A stretch of 64,000 nt of DNA, taken from NCBI GenBank assembly GCA_023053685.1, contig JALIGW010000016.1, forward strand, positions 10,754,280 to 10,818,279, given 5' to 3'. Every line of letters starts with the position of its first letter. Position 1 is the stretch's first letter. The notes under the pieces are model-generated. The model was not told where the DNA came from, ran no database searches, and saw only the letters and a list, made by a program, of their open reading frames with translations. The stretch is from Diadophis punctatus similis. Taxonomy: Eukaryota > Chordata > Lepidosauria > Squamata > Dipsadidae. Both the position numbers and the translations under genes were made by a program. This document shows positions 46,738 through 59,099 of the stretch, piece by piece.

Positions 46738-47520
46738 CATGGAATCGGGGCTCTTGGAGATGTTTTATTCCAACCCCCTGCCCATGCCAGGAGACCTTAG
46801 ATCAGTGATGCTGAACCTTTTCGGCACCGAGTGCCAAAAAGGGTGTGTGTGTATGCACACGCGGGGCTCCGAGTGCTGAAAAGGGAGCACTGCATGTGCG
46901 TGCGTGCGCTTCGCATGCACACGCTTGTCTGAGCCGTGACCAGGAAGAGGAGTTGCCCAGAGGGCCTGTGCATGCCGAAAACTTTACTTCCAGTCTCTGG
47001 CACGCACGAGTGCCCCGGCCGGCAAGTCTTCCAGTTACTGCTGCGCATGTGCATGCGCCGATCAGCTAGCCAGCACGCATGCTCACAGAACAGCTCTTTC
47101 GGTTTCTGGCACTGCCACATGCACAAAGGCCATCTGATTGTCGCGTGCGCATGTGCGGCAGAAACCCTGAAGAGGAATGGCTGACACTGCACGTGCCAGA
47201 CGACATGGCTCCACGTGCCACTTAGGGCATACAGGCCATAGGTTCGCCATCACGGCCTTAGATCACCCTGGACAAATGGTTGTCCAATCTTATTTTTTTA
47301 AAAAACACCTCCAGCAAAGGTGCACCAACTCTGGAAGGCAAGCTGTTCCATTGGTTAATTGTTCTGTCAGGAAGTTTCTCCTTAGTTCCAAGTTGGATCT
47401 CTCTTTCATGAGCTTCTACCCATTGCTTTTTGTGCTGCCTTCAGGTGCTTTGGAGACTAGGTTGACCCCCTCTTCTTTGTGACAGCCCCTTAGATATTGG
47501 AACACTGCTATCATGTCATC
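46738..47520 (-). mobile_element. CR1 LINE 3' end, minus, interrupted by a hAT MITE
   Basis: CAACCCCCTGCCCATGCCAG on the left and, after the MITE, CACCCTGGACAAATGGTTGT to TATTGGAACACTGCTATCAT. Both halves are colinear with other CR1 copies. Confidence 0.83.
46803..47255. mobile_element. hAT-type MITE nested in CR1, exact 8-bp duplication
   Basis: CCTTAGAT flanks both sides (46795-46802, 47256-47263), and the duplicated bases are CR1 sequence. Interior is rich in GTGCGTGCGTGCGC-like and GCGCATGTGCATGCGC runs. Confidence 0.9.
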
Positions 47521-47958
47521 CACCTTTCTGGGACAGCCCCTCAAGTCCCGGAAGTCCAGGCGTTTTGTATCAACTTCCTTCCTGGAAGTCCCAGATGAGT
47601 TGAGAAATAGGAAATGCCTCATGTTCTATTAACTGAAGCTGCTCTTGAGCAGGTGTTCAAGTTAAGCCCATATGGTGCAGCAACACATGTTGCCTTTCAG
47701 GAAAAATGGCCAAATACTACAATCTTGAAGCATTAAATGACAAGGAACCTCTTCAAAGGTCTTTGTGTTGTAGTTTTTTCCACACAGCAAGAAAAGCTAT
47801 TATAGTGAAAAAAATAAATTATTTAAACGAAGCTATCTCTGTGTTAACGTCACTAAGAATATCTTGGAATCATATCAAGAAATGTAGTAAGATTTTGTGT
47901 CAAATCACTATTGCAAAGAATATTGGTTTGGTTTATTTTATGCACCAGCAGCTAAATT
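47521..47958. other. Intergenic DNA, nothing recognised
   Basis: No feature supported. Confidence 0.4.
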
Positions 47959-47960
47959 AG

Positions 47961-48879
<919 letters not shown>

Positions 48880-49170
48880 TATGTAAGGGGTTGCCACAAA
48901 GAAGAGGAGGTCAAAGCACCTGAAGGCAGGACAAGAAACAATGGATGGAAACTAATCAAGGAGAGAAGCAACCTAGAGCGAAGGAGAAATTTCCTGACAG
49001 TGGAACGACTTGCCTTCAGAAGTTGTGGGTGCTCCGACATTGGAGATTTTTAAGTAGAGATTGGAGAGCCATTTGTCTAAAATGGTACACGGTTTCCTGT
49101 TTGAGTAGCGGGTTGGACTAGAAGACCTCCAAGGTCCCTTCCAACTCTGTTATTCAGTTATTCTGTTAGA
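48880..49170 (+). mobile_element. CR1 LINE 3' end, plus orientation
   Basis: Frame RGCHKEEEVKAPEGRTRNNG and KLIKERSNLERRRNFLTV, then GGTTGGACTAGAAGACCTCC and CTTCCAACTCTGTTATTC. A small deletion removes part of the NQWNSLPP segment. Confidence 0.88.
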
Positions 49171-49599
49171 CCAGGCTAAATTGGAATTAGGTACTTTGTA
49201 GTTCAACATATGGAAGGAGCTTGCCCACTGTGTTGTGTGAAGAGGACAGCAGGGTCAAAGCAAGCACAAGAAGCAATGCTTTCAAAACCACTAAAGTCCT
49301 ATGAAAAAGTTTTAGGCATCAAAAATAAATAAAATATTGATACAGTATTATACTTTTTAATTTATACATTACATGCAACACAAACATTTGTCTATAAATC
49401 TGCTTTGGGAAGTCTTTAATTGGAATGCCAGGGCCTACAAGGATTTTAACCTGGTTCTATTTTATTGTTGCCTGTTCTTTCCTCCTGGCTATTGGGTAAT
49501 GTTTCATGAGCTGTATTAGCAAGTTAACTTGGTTTGATGATAGTTTTTCTTCTCTTTTCAGAAAAGACTGATGATCTCCAAAGGATGTGCTGGAGCATG
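49171..49599. other. Intergenic DNA, nothing recognised
   Basis: No feature supported. Confidence 0.4.
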
Positions 49600-49856
49600 T
49601 ATTTATTTATTATTATTATTTATTAGTGAGACTTATATACCGCCTCATAGTGTAAGCACTCTCTAAGCAGTTTACACCATTAAGCAATGTATATATTTAA
49701 ATTGGCCCCCAACAATCTGGGTCCCCATTTTACCTACCTTGGAAGGGTGGAAGGCTGAGTCAACCTTGAGCCGGTGAGATTTGAACAGCTGAACTGCTGA
49801 TCACAGTCAGTTAAGTGGCCTGCAGTACTGCACTCTATATAGCGCCACCTCGGCTC
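49600..49856 (-). repeat. MIR-like tRNA-derived SINE
   Basis: Minus copy with TTTAT/TTA repeats at the tail and head CGCCACCTCGGCTC at right. Closest in sequence to the copy at 3318-3566. Confidence 0.86.
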
Positions 49857-50204
49857 ATTCATGTAGAGCTATAAAAGCTATAAACCTCAGCTCATTCATG
49901 TGGCTCATTCATGTAGAGCTATAAATGTATGCCTTAAATGAAACTCTGGACTGATTTATTCCATAGACCATTTGTTTGCATTCTTGGCTATCTATCTTAT
50001 TCTCAGGAGCCTTCTCTTAACCAAAGTTCAAAAGACAGAAATATTCTATCCTGCTTCTTCGAAGTCCAACATTCACTTCCATTGAGTGTCATAGGGAAAA
50101 CCTTTGCATGTTGATTCTGATCTTTGTAGGTATAGACATGTCACAGCAAATGAATATCTTTCCAAACCTTCATTGCTACTGTACCAAATCTTAATCTGAT
50201 GTGT
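49857..50204. other. Intergenic DNA with a small local duplication
   Basis: CTCATTCATGTAGAGCTATA occurs twice near 49855-49925, a short tandem duplication next to the SINE. Otherwise nothing. Confidence 0.5.
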
Positions 50205-50212
50205 ATCTCTTG

Positions 50213-50570
50213 CAGGGGTGGGTTCTGACTTACCTCGCTGCCGGTTCTCTTCCTCCTGCGCCGCATGGGCGTGTGCGTGCTTTGCGCGTGTGTGTGCATG
50301 CACAGTGGCAAAAAATCCAATTTTTTTAAAGCTGAAAAAAAGATGGTGACGCATGCGCAGTGCCAGAAACTCAGTTTCTGTGCATGCGCAGAAGAAGAAA
50401 AAATCGGGAAAAATTTCCCCCAAAAAAATTCCCCAAAGAATTTTTTAAAAAAGATGGTGGCGCCCATGGACTGGCACCGACCAAACCGGTTCCATGATGT
50501 CATTGTGACATCACCAGTAGTTGCTACCGGTTCAGGCGAACCGGTCTGAACCAGAAAGAACCCACCTGTG
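50213..50570. mobile_element. hAT-type MITE, exact 8-bp duplication
   Basis: ATCTCTTG flanks both sides (50205-50212, 50571-50578). Ends CAGGGGTGGGTTCTGACTTA and AGAAAGAACCCACCTGTG. Core GACGCATGCGCAGTGCC and GTGCATGCGCAGAAG. Confidence 0.88.
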
Positions 50571-50929
50571 ATCTCTTGTCTGAGGTTTCCTTAACCTCCA
50601 AATCAATTGCTTTTTCAACGAAGTAGTGTAATCATCGGAGCAAAGGTCATTTATATTTTCTTCCTCCAACTTTAAAACCACGGTTGTCTTCCAGTCCAAC
50701 CTACCTCAACATGTATTCAATATATAATCTGAATAAAGTAAGAAGCAAATAAACAGCCATGTCTTTGCTCCTTTCTCAGCCTGAAGCCAATCTGTTTCAC
50801 CATGTTTGTTTGTTCTTTTGTTTTATTTGTCAAATGTATATAGCCAAACGAAGTCAAGTTTATGCTGTTCCATCTAGACTGTGATCTTATGCCTAAAGAT
50901 ATTTACCCATGTAGTAGGGCTGTATTGCT

Positions 50930-51150
50930 ATTATCCTTCTCATCTTTCTCATCTTCTCATCTTTCCTACTATTTGTCCTATTAGTATCTTACGACTTATG
51001 ACTTGTTGTTTGTATCTTATGATTTATGATCTATGACTTACCACTTTGTTGTTTCTATGTCCATTGAGAGCTTATGCACCAGAAACAAATTCCTTGTGTG
51101 TCCAATCACACTTGGCCAATAAGGAATATTCCTATTCTATAATCAATGAA
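50930..51150 (+). mobile_element. LINE 3' end fragment
   Basis: ATTCCTTGTGTGTCCAATCA then CACTTGGCCAATAAGGAATA is a 3' end shared by a reptile LINE family that usually ends in (ATTCT)n. Only the end is present. Confidence 0.45.
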
Positions 51151-51179
51151 GCATTTCCCACCCCCTGCTCCCACTAAGG

Positions 51180-51296
51180 CAGTGTTTCCCAACCTTGGCA
51201 ACTTGAAGATGTCTGGACTTCAACTCCCAGAATTCCCCAGCCAGCACCCAGAATTCCCCAGCCAGCATCCCCAGTTGCCAAGGTTGGGAAACACTG
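51180..51296. mobile_element. Palindromic hAT-type MITE, exact 8-bp duplication
   Basis: CACTAAGG flanks both sides (51172-51179, 51297-51304). The centre has a duplicated CCAGAATTCCCCAGCCAGCA block in place of part of the right arm, so the palindrome is broken. Confidence 0.88.
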
Positions 51297-51304
51297 CACT
51301 AAGG

Positions 51305-52129
51305 ACACTTGTATAGGGCACAGCAGGCCCATATGATTCTCTAAAGTCTTTCCAATTTGGCTTATTCTTCTTCCTTAAAAAGAAATGAGGATTTCTTATA
51401 TAAAGAATTCCACATAAAAGTGACTTTAGGGAAAACTACAAACATCCAATATTTCTATCTGGAAAGACTTCTGTAAAAATAAAGGGAACACATACTGGGA
51501 AAATATTTTTGAGATAGCTAGCAATGTGTGAATAAATACATTGAATACATTTCTCCTCTCTTTCCAAAGTTTCTTGTTGTGTTCATTTTTTCAGACCCTG
51601 CAATTATCCTCATTTTAACTATCCCTGATCCAATTAAAGGTGTATTTTAGTTTTCCAGTCTTTTGCAGTAATGAACTTGGCAGCTCACAACAGGATTAAA
51701 ATCCATTTCTTATCCTCTATTCACTTGTCAGCTTAGGTAAACCAATAGTAGATTTTACTTGAACAATTGTTGCAGGGCCCTGCCAAGGCCTTTAAAAAAA
51801 TCCATCTGAAAAGGCTGACTCAAGCTTTGAGATCAAAGATGGGGATATGTAACAATCTGCTTTCAATTCCCCCAAAAGAATCTATAGAAGGTTACGATTC
51901 ACTCTGTACAGTTTTAATAGAGTGAATGTTATCTATTGGCTATTTTCCTGGTCAATTCTTGATGAGCTGCTGAAATAAATTTAAAAGGAATTCTATGCCA
52001 GAAAGAGTTGCAATGAGATTCACTGGGTTCAAACACCAAATCATCTACCCAGAGATTTATAGACTTTCAGGAAAAGCAGTTTTTCAATGAGGTAAGAAAT
52101 CAGGATGAAGCTTTGAGTATATTTTCCTC
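51305..52129. other. Intergenic DNA, nothing recognised
   Basis: AT-rich; no feature supported. Confidence 0.4.
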
Positions 52130-52760
52130 AATTTATTTTCTCCTTATTTCTAGGTTGGTTCTCTCCTTGAATAGTTTCCATCCATTGCTTCTTGTCCTGC
52201 CATCGTGTGCTTTGGAGAATAGGTTGACCCCCTCTTCTATTGGAACACTACTGTCAAGTCACCCCTAGTCCTTCTTTTCATTAGACTAGAAATATTTTAG
52301 AATATTCATGACTGGGAGAGCCATGGTAACAAGGTCAGCCAATGAGTAGGCATAACAATTAAGTCAGCCAATAGGAGCTTAAACAGATCTGAGTCTGTGC
52401 AGAGAATCGAAACTGAAACTTAAGTTAGAATAATAATAATAGAAGGCTGGGCATGGCTCAGCCCACTCTGTCTCTGTCTGCTCTGAACTCTGAAATGAAA
52501 CTAACTGCTCTCTCCTGCCTTGTGTTTACTTGGAAGAACTACTTGTGGTGTTGTATATATAGTATTATGTATATAAAGAAGTTAATGAATCCAGCTGAAT
52601 CAGTTTGTCTGTGGGTGCTTTCTGGAATTGATTTTTCTGCAACAAACTCTGACAAAATACCAAATTCCTGCAACCGTTCTTCATCCTTTTTAGCCTCCAG
52701 TCCCCTAATCATCTTTGTTGCTCTTCTCTGTTCTTTCTAGAGTATCAACATTTTTATATC
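52130..52760 (-). mobile_element. CR1 LINE fragment, minus, interrupted by an LTR-like element
   Basis: GTTGGTTCTCTCCTTGAATA to CTTTTCATTAGACTAGA on the left, and TTCCTGCAACCGTTCTTCAT to CTTTCTAGAGTATCAAC on the right. The halves are colinear on CR1. Confidence 0.83.
52296..52654. mobile_element. LTR-like insertion inside CR1
   Basis: 359 bases bounded by AAATAT (52290-52295) and AAATAC (52655-52660). It ends CTCTGACA, has a TATATATAG box, and carries GTCAGCCAATGAG and GTCAGCCAATAGG repeats (CCAAT boxes). A solo LTR is the simplest reading, but the left end is not a clean TG. Confidence 0.5.
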
Positions 52761-52979
52761 TGGATGCAATATTGTAAGTGTAAGTTATATTCATGTGTAG
52801 TTTACTGCAGGACCAGATGAAGAAAGCCCCAAACCAGTTTTTAGTGAAGAAATATCCCAATAAATAAATGCTTCCTTTTCTTTTCTACACACGTGGAAAT
52901 GTGTGTGGTTTGTATGTGTGGCACCTTTTATTCTAGTCACAGTTAAGAATTGGGTATGATTTGTTTATATTTTTTAGGG

Positions 52980-53600
52980 TTTTGATGCTTGTTTTATCCG
53001 GAGACTTCAACTGGTGCAAAATGCGGCTGCGTGTGCTGTGGTGGGTGTTTCAAGATACACCCACGTAACACCTATACTCCGCCAGTTGCATTGGCTGCCC
53101 ATTGGTCTCCGGGTGCAATTCAAGGTGTTGATCATCATCTTTAAAGCCCTACATGGCTTAGGACCAGGCTACCTCTGGGACCGCATCCTACCTCATACTT
53201 CCCTTCGACTGATGAGGTCCCACAGAGTGGGCCTCCTCCGGGTCCCGTCGGCCAAACAATGCTGACTGGCGGGGCCAAGGGGGAGGGCCTTCTCTGTAGG
53301 GGCCCCTGTTCTCTGGAACCAACTCCCCCCAGAGATCCGTATTATCCCCACCTTGCTGGCCTTCCGAAAAGCCATTAAGACATGGCTCTTCCTGCAGGCG
53401 CGGTGATTCCGAGACATTATTATATCTGATGTCTCCCCCCATGTATGTATGGTGTTATATGTGTTTTTAATTGTTTTTTAAATTGCTTTTAATGATTTGG
53501 TTGGTTGTTTTCTTAAAATGTTGTACGCCGCCCTGAGTCCTCAGGGAGTAGGGCGCCATAGAAGAACCTCCAAATAAATAAATAAATAAATAAATATAAA
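52980..53600 (+). pseudogene. L2-type LINE 3' end with (AAAT)n tail
   Basis: The frame MQNAAACAVVGVSRYTHVTP followed by ILRQLHWLPIGLRVQFKVL is the L2 ORF2 C-terminus. It continues past a stop through CTTCCGAAAAGCCATTAAGA to ACGCCGCCCTGAGTCCTCAG and a short AAAT tail. 5'-truncated and inactive, but well preserved. Confidence 0.87.
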
Positions 53601-54195
53601 CAAATTGTTTTGTAATTGTTCTCTTTTTTGTAAGAAGAAAAGAGAAATAGAACAACATACTGAATCTCAGTTCAGTTTTGATGAGTTTTTGGTATTATGG
53701 ATGATATATACTGGAACTGGTTGAAGTTCCATCCCAAAGTATCTCCACAGACCTTCTGTCATATTGGAATCAACTCCACAACTGTGTGATTTTGGTGGGG
53801 GGGGGCTTTTTGTCCTTTTTTCCTTGGCTCTGTTATGGTTTAATTGAAACTGGAACAGAAAGCTTTTTTTTCTTGGTAGAGCGATGGCTTTGAGGAGTTT
53901 ATGAGCAATCTGTTTTCTTTTTTTTTCCAGGAACTTTTGATTTACTCATTCAACATATAAACTTTTAACTGCAGTGAAAAAAATGGAGACCAGGCAGATT
54001 GGAAGTTTTAGTATTGACCTTCTTTCATATTACTTCCTGCCATAGCAACACGGCTTGGAAGATGAGATTGCAAGCAATCTCTCCTTCAAATGAAGGCAAA
54101 TATACCAAGAAGGAGAATCTGTCCTGGTTCTCCTTCTCCTTCACCTTCTCCTGCATCTTCCTTTTTGTTCTGGTATCTTTAATAGTTCCGGGGAT
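53601..54195. other. Intergenic DNA, nothing recognised
   Basis: Short G and T runs; no feature supported. Confidence 0.4.
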
Positions 54196-55700
54196 GGAAT
54201 GGCAAAAAAAAATCAGAACACCAAATACAAGTTGGGTGGATGCGACCTCATAGACGACCCTCACTCTGTCAAGGACCTTGGAGTACTCATCTCAAATGAT
54301 CTAAGTGCCAGAGCTCACTGTAACAGCATTGCCAAAAAGGCATTAAGAGTTGTTAACCTAATCTTGCGAAGCTTCTTCTCCGGTAATATTGTACTGCAAA
54401 CTAGGGCATACAAAACCTTTGCTAGACCAATTCTGGAATACAGCTCATCTGCTTGGAATCCACACTGTATATGGGACATTAATACAATTGAGCAAGTCCA
54501 GAGGTATTTCACGAGAAGAATACTCCACTCCTCTGCTCACAACGGAATACCTTATGCCACCAGGCTTGAAATTTTGGGCTTGGATAACCTACAACTATGC
54601 CGCCTATTGTCTGATCTAAGTCTAATATACAAAATTATCTGCTACAACATCCTACCTGTCAATGACTATTTCAGCTTCAACTGCAACAACACATGAGCAC
54701 AGAATAGATACAAACTCAAGGTAAACCGCTCCAAACTCAATTGCAGAAAATACTACTTCAGCAATAGAGTAGTCAATGCCTGGAATGCTCTACCTGAGTC
54801 CGTTGTTACTTCATCAAACCCACATAACTTCAACCTTAAAGTGTCTACCGTGAACCTCACCCCATTCCTAAGAGGTCTGTAAGGGGTGTGCATAAGCACA
54901 CCAGCGTGCCTACGTCCCTGTCCTACCGTCCCCATTTATTCATACCCATTTCCTATGTTCATCTTTTTTTTCCAAATTTTTTTTATTTTTCCACCAAACA
55001 TACACAAATATACATACATATACCATATCATCAAAATATCCATATTAATATATTTCTATCCAAAATATCATAGACATGTCTCCTTAGTTGCTCCTTTTAT
55101 ACTTTTATCTCCAGTCTGCTTACCTTCTATATTTCATACTACTCCCCTCCCGCTATCTCCCTCTCTCCCCTCTACCTTCTTCCTCCTCTAACTCTATCCT
55201 CCTTCCCTCCTCTCTCTTACCCCTTCCTTTCTACTTCCTCTTTCTCCCTCTTATCCTTCCCTGAGTACATCTAATCATAATCCATTATGGTTAGCAGACT
55301 AGTAATTTAGAAATCCTAACTTCATCCCAACGTCAGAGCTATTTCTTAACCTGGTATCTTTCCCTTTATCTATACTTATATATTTAATACATTCTACCAG
55401 GTATATCTACTGTTATTCTAATGCTGCCTCTTCTCTCCTATTTTTGTCACTTGGGTCAACCACCTCTAATTTTCCACTTTCTTCCAAATCAATCGCTATG
55501 GCTTAACTACCAAAAATGTTCGTTATCTCTTGTACCTCTTAATTTTAGGCTGTTTTCTTCACTCTCCTGTGTTCATATTCATGTTTATACTTATACCTGT
55601 ACTTATACCTTATTATTATAATATATTATATGTACTTATACCTATACTTATATCTCGTACATGTTTGACAAACTAAAATAAATAAATAAAAATAAATAAA
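54196..55700 (+). pseudogene. Non-LTR retrotransposon RT C-terminus, split by an L1-like insert
   Basis: A 165-codon frame reads DDPHSVKDLGVLISNDLSAR, CNSIAKKALRVVNLILRSF, RAYKTFARPILEYSSSAWNP and TIEQVQRYFTRRI, the C-terminal thumb and tail of a CR1/L2-like RT. The element resumes after 55570 and ends in (AAAT)n near 55680. A second copy of the same family is at 56543. It is 5'-truncated, and the frame ends before the element does. Confidence 0.8.
54963..55569 (-). mobile_element. L1-like 3' end inserted in another LINE
   Basis: Bounded by TGTTCAT (54956-54962, 55570-55576). It begins with a T-rich run (poly-A on minus), followed by a pyrimidine-rich stretch that on minus reads GGAGGAAGAAGGTAGAGGGG, like a squamate L1 3' UTR. 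No coding part remains. Confidence 0.65.
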
Positions 55701-55710
55701 TGGGATACCT

Positions 55711-56025
55711 TGCCGCAGCCAACCCTCCTTGGCCAACTCACCACAGGAGAACTCACTGCAGGACAATTCAACAATTCAATTTAATTATTTAAAATAGTTT
55801 AAAAAATATTTTAATTGTTGTCATTCACATTTCATTTTGTTCCTCCTTTAACATTCTTTCTTTCATGATTTTATTCCACTATTTCTTTGATATTAGTGTA
55901 ACTCTTGCCCTACGGCAGAGTTATCCCATGGCGAGTTGGCTGCAGCGAGTTGGCCGTGGTGAATTGGTTGTGGCGAGTTGGCCATGGCAAGTTGGCTGCA
56001 GGGAAATGGCTGTGGCGAATTGTCA
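55711..56025. repeat. 14-bp minisatellite with an inverted partner
   Basis: Seven units of a GCGAGTTGGCTGCA-like 14-mer at 55931-56025. The segment 55711-55770 holds the same motif in inverted orientation (GCCGCAGCCAACC, GGCCAACTCACCACAGG). The spacing suggests a foldback element. Confidence 0.65.
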
Positions 56026-56035
56026 TAGACCCCAG

Positions 56036-56400
56036 GGGGAAAGACACTGATTGAACAATATTATTTACTGCCCCCTGCTGGTTGGATGGAGAGATAGTTA
56101 CAGACATAATTTCTGCCACATTGTCAACATTTTAAGCACAGAGATGATCACAGATTCATCAGAAGAACTGGAGGGTAGAAAAGTTCTGGTAGACTATTAA
56201 GGACATTAATTATGTTAAATTTAAACTTGTTTGATTTGATTTTGTTTGAAACTTGCAGTAGCCTCTTAATTAAGAAGATCTGCTTTGGTTTTTTTTAACA
56301 AATCAGGGAAACAGGAATTAGTATTTAGGAAACAAATTCATCTAGTTAGCATAGTCTGTACCAGCTTTCCCAAATCTGGTACTCGCTGGACATGTCATTC
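56036..56400. other. Intergenic DNA, nothing recognised
   Basis: No feature supported. Confidence 0.4.
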
Positions 56401-56432
56401 TATCCGGGGAGCTATAGAAATTCCTTGTCATG

Positions 56433-56542
56433 GTTCCGAGCAATGAACCCAATTGAATCAGGGCTTGGAAGCTCCATTCAGGCTTGAAAGACCTTTTATT
56501 GAGTATATCGTATCAGCACTTAGAAAGGTCAAGCTAGCTCTG
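56433..56542 (-). mobile_element. Possible LTR end, interrupted by the next LINE
   Basis: TGTCATGGTTCCGAGCAATG and CTTTTATTGAGTATATCG look, on minus, like the end of an LTR with an AATAAA signal. The rest may continue at 57236-57460. Weak evidence. Confidence 0.3.
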
Positions 56543-57232
56543 AGCAATTGTCAATCTAATCTTGCGTAACTTCTTCTCTGGCAATATCACTCTGCTAACC
56601 AGAGCATACAAAACATTTGCCAGACCAATCCTCGAATACAGCTCACCTGTCTGGAACCCGCACTGCATATCAGACATTAATACAATTAAGAGAGTCCAGA
56701 AATATTTCACAAGAAGAGTCCTCCACTCCTCTGCTCGCAACAGAATTCCTTATTCCACCAGACTTGAAATGTTGGGCTTAGACAACTTAGAGCTATGTCG
56801 CCTTTGATCTGATCTAAATGTAGTTCATAAAATCATCTGCCACAATGTCCTACCTGTCAATGACTACTTCAGCTTCAACCGCAACAATACACAAGCACAC
56901 AATAGATACAAAGTTAATGTAAACCGCTTGAAACTCGACTGCAGAAAATACGACTTCAGCAACAGAGTGATCAATGCCTGGAATGAACTACCTACTCTGT
57001 GGTTTCTTCCCCAAACCCCCAAAACTTTAACCTTAGACTGTCTACAGTTGACCTCACCCCATTCCTAAGAGGTCTGTAAGGGGCGTGCATAAGCGCACCA
57101 TCGTGCCTACTGTCCCTGTCCTTCTGTCCTATTGTCTAAATTTACCTATACATACTTTGCTTTTGTTTATGTTTATATCATACCTGTTATCTTGTACACG
57201 TGTAGACAAAATAAATAAATAAATAAATTCCC
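56543..57232 (+). pseudogene. Non-LTR retrotransposon RT C-terminus, second copy
   Basis: MRNFFSGNITLLTRAYKTFA, RPILEYSSPVWNPHCISDIN and TRRVLHSSARNRIPYSTRLE parallel the 54196 copy. It ends ACACGTGTAGACAAAATAAA with an AAAT tail. 5'-truncated, with stops later in the frame. Confidence 0.8.
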
Positions 57233-57469
57233 ACCCTTCAGAGTAATAAAAAGAATAGAAACTTCCCACCCACCCCCTCCGGTGTCTTGGCTCACATTAA
57301 CCAATCAGTCCAGCAGTAGCTTCCCCTCAGTCTCAGCAGATGTTCATTGCCATGACCTTGGTTCACACGCTGCATCAGGTTAATGTTTTGTCTAGTGGAC
57401 CAAGGCACCACATTCCAGTCCTTTCTAACTTCCCCTCTCCCCCCAAGAGTGGCAACTAAGAAATGAAGT

Positions 57470-57940
57470 GAAAATATCTTTAAAGCCCTTCATGGCTTAG
57501 GGCCGGGTTATCTCCGGGACCGCATTCTGCCTCATACTTCCCTTCGACCGGTTAGGGCCCACAGAGTTGGCCTCCTCCAGGTCCCATCGGCTAAGCAATG
57601 CCGGCTGGCGGATCCTAGGGGGAGGGCCTTCTCTGTGGCAGGCCCCGTGCTCTGGAACCAACTTCCTCCAGAGACCCGAACCATCCCCACCCTGCTGGCC
57701 TTCCGAAAAGCCGTTAAGACGTGGCTTTTCCTGCAGGCAGGGGGCAGAGCTTAACTCCAGCTGAACTCTCCCCCGGGTATGCTTGGTTGTTGCATGGTTG
57801 TTTTTATATTGCATTTTTAATTTTTATATTATGTTTTTAAATTTTGTTTATTGGTTTCTTGTATTTTCCTATGCTGTACGCCGCCCTGAGTCCTTCGGGA
57901 GTTGGGCGGCATATAAGAAAGCCGAATAAATAAATAAATA
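57470..57940 (+). mobile_element. L2-type LINE 3' end with (AAAT)n tail
   Basis: TTTAAAGCCCTTCATGGCTT, TTCCGAAAAGCCGTTAAGAC and ACGCCGCCCTGAGTCCTTCG, then AAAT repeats. A shorter relative of 52980-53600. Confidence 0.83.
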
Positions 57941-59099
57941 AATAAAATAAACATGGCTTCAATCGAAGTCGTTTCGAAGTTGACATTCCTGGCCTGAAGG
58001 AAGGCTGTAGATGGGGGATATGGGTATAGGCAACGCCAAGTTCCATTATTGCTGCTTCTATCCTGCACCTAGGAATCTCTTCTTCTTTTCTTCTTATCTT
58101 TTGGACTTGTTTCATGCTGTTAGTTGCTTATGAAGCCACTTTAGGAAATTTAGTCTTCTACCTCTACTACATAAAGGGCTGCCGGGAGTTGTGATCAAAG
58201 GGTGACATGAACAGTTGTTAAGCAACTGTAACATGTGCTTAGCTTTTAGTTTGCATAGATCAGTGCTGCATTTTATCATTTTCATAATTTTTATCAGTTA
58301 TAAGAAGAAAGGTGAAATGGTAAGTCTGCCATAACCCATCTCCCAATGTTGTTGCTTTATTAATTCCCGCCCCCTCTCTTTTTTGCTTTTTATTTTTAAT
58401 GCTAGATCTTTTGGTTGTTACTTTCTACTTAAACCATCTGTTCTTTCCCACATCCCTATCTAGCAAATTGGGAACAAGTTCGGTATCTCAGAGACTAACA
58501 ATCACTAGTGAGCTTAATGTGAGATCGGTATCTCAAAGACTTGCTGCTGCTTGCAATATGGTGAGCATTTAACTGGGACAGCACTGAATAAAGAGATTAA
58601 GCCATTGAGTTGTTACGAGAGTGAGATCCTTTGGAAGTTTGTTATCAGTTTTCACTTCTAGCTCTACACGCATTAAAGTCAATCAAGCGAAACCTCTGGG
58701 TTTCATTACTTTTAGCTTTGCCTTTTGTTATCTACATGAGCCTCCCGATGGAGTCATTTACAAATGCTCGGAGAAAACATTTAATACTATTTTGTGATGG
58801 ATTAATAATCACCAGGGTGACTGGAGATTGGCTGCTGATTCACAGGACTCTCGCGTAATCCAGGCACAGTGTTCCTTTAAATAGGTGTCCCATCATAGAA
58901 GTCATTCTGGCTGAAATATCACAGCTTGGCCCCTTATCCTTGATTACTGAAGCAACCCACTTTCTGGTTTTCACTGGAAAGTAACCACATCGACTGGGGT
59001 TCTAGAGACAGCTAATGGTGAAATATAATAATACCGATAAAGGAGAATAATTGTAGCTCAGGGTTGAAATGAGGGGACCTTGGTACTTTAGATTTATCA
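57941..59099. other. Intergenic DNA, nothing recognised
   Basis: Over 1 kb of apparently unique sequence. The 75-codon frame at 58631-58858 has no family resemblance. Confidence 0.4.
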
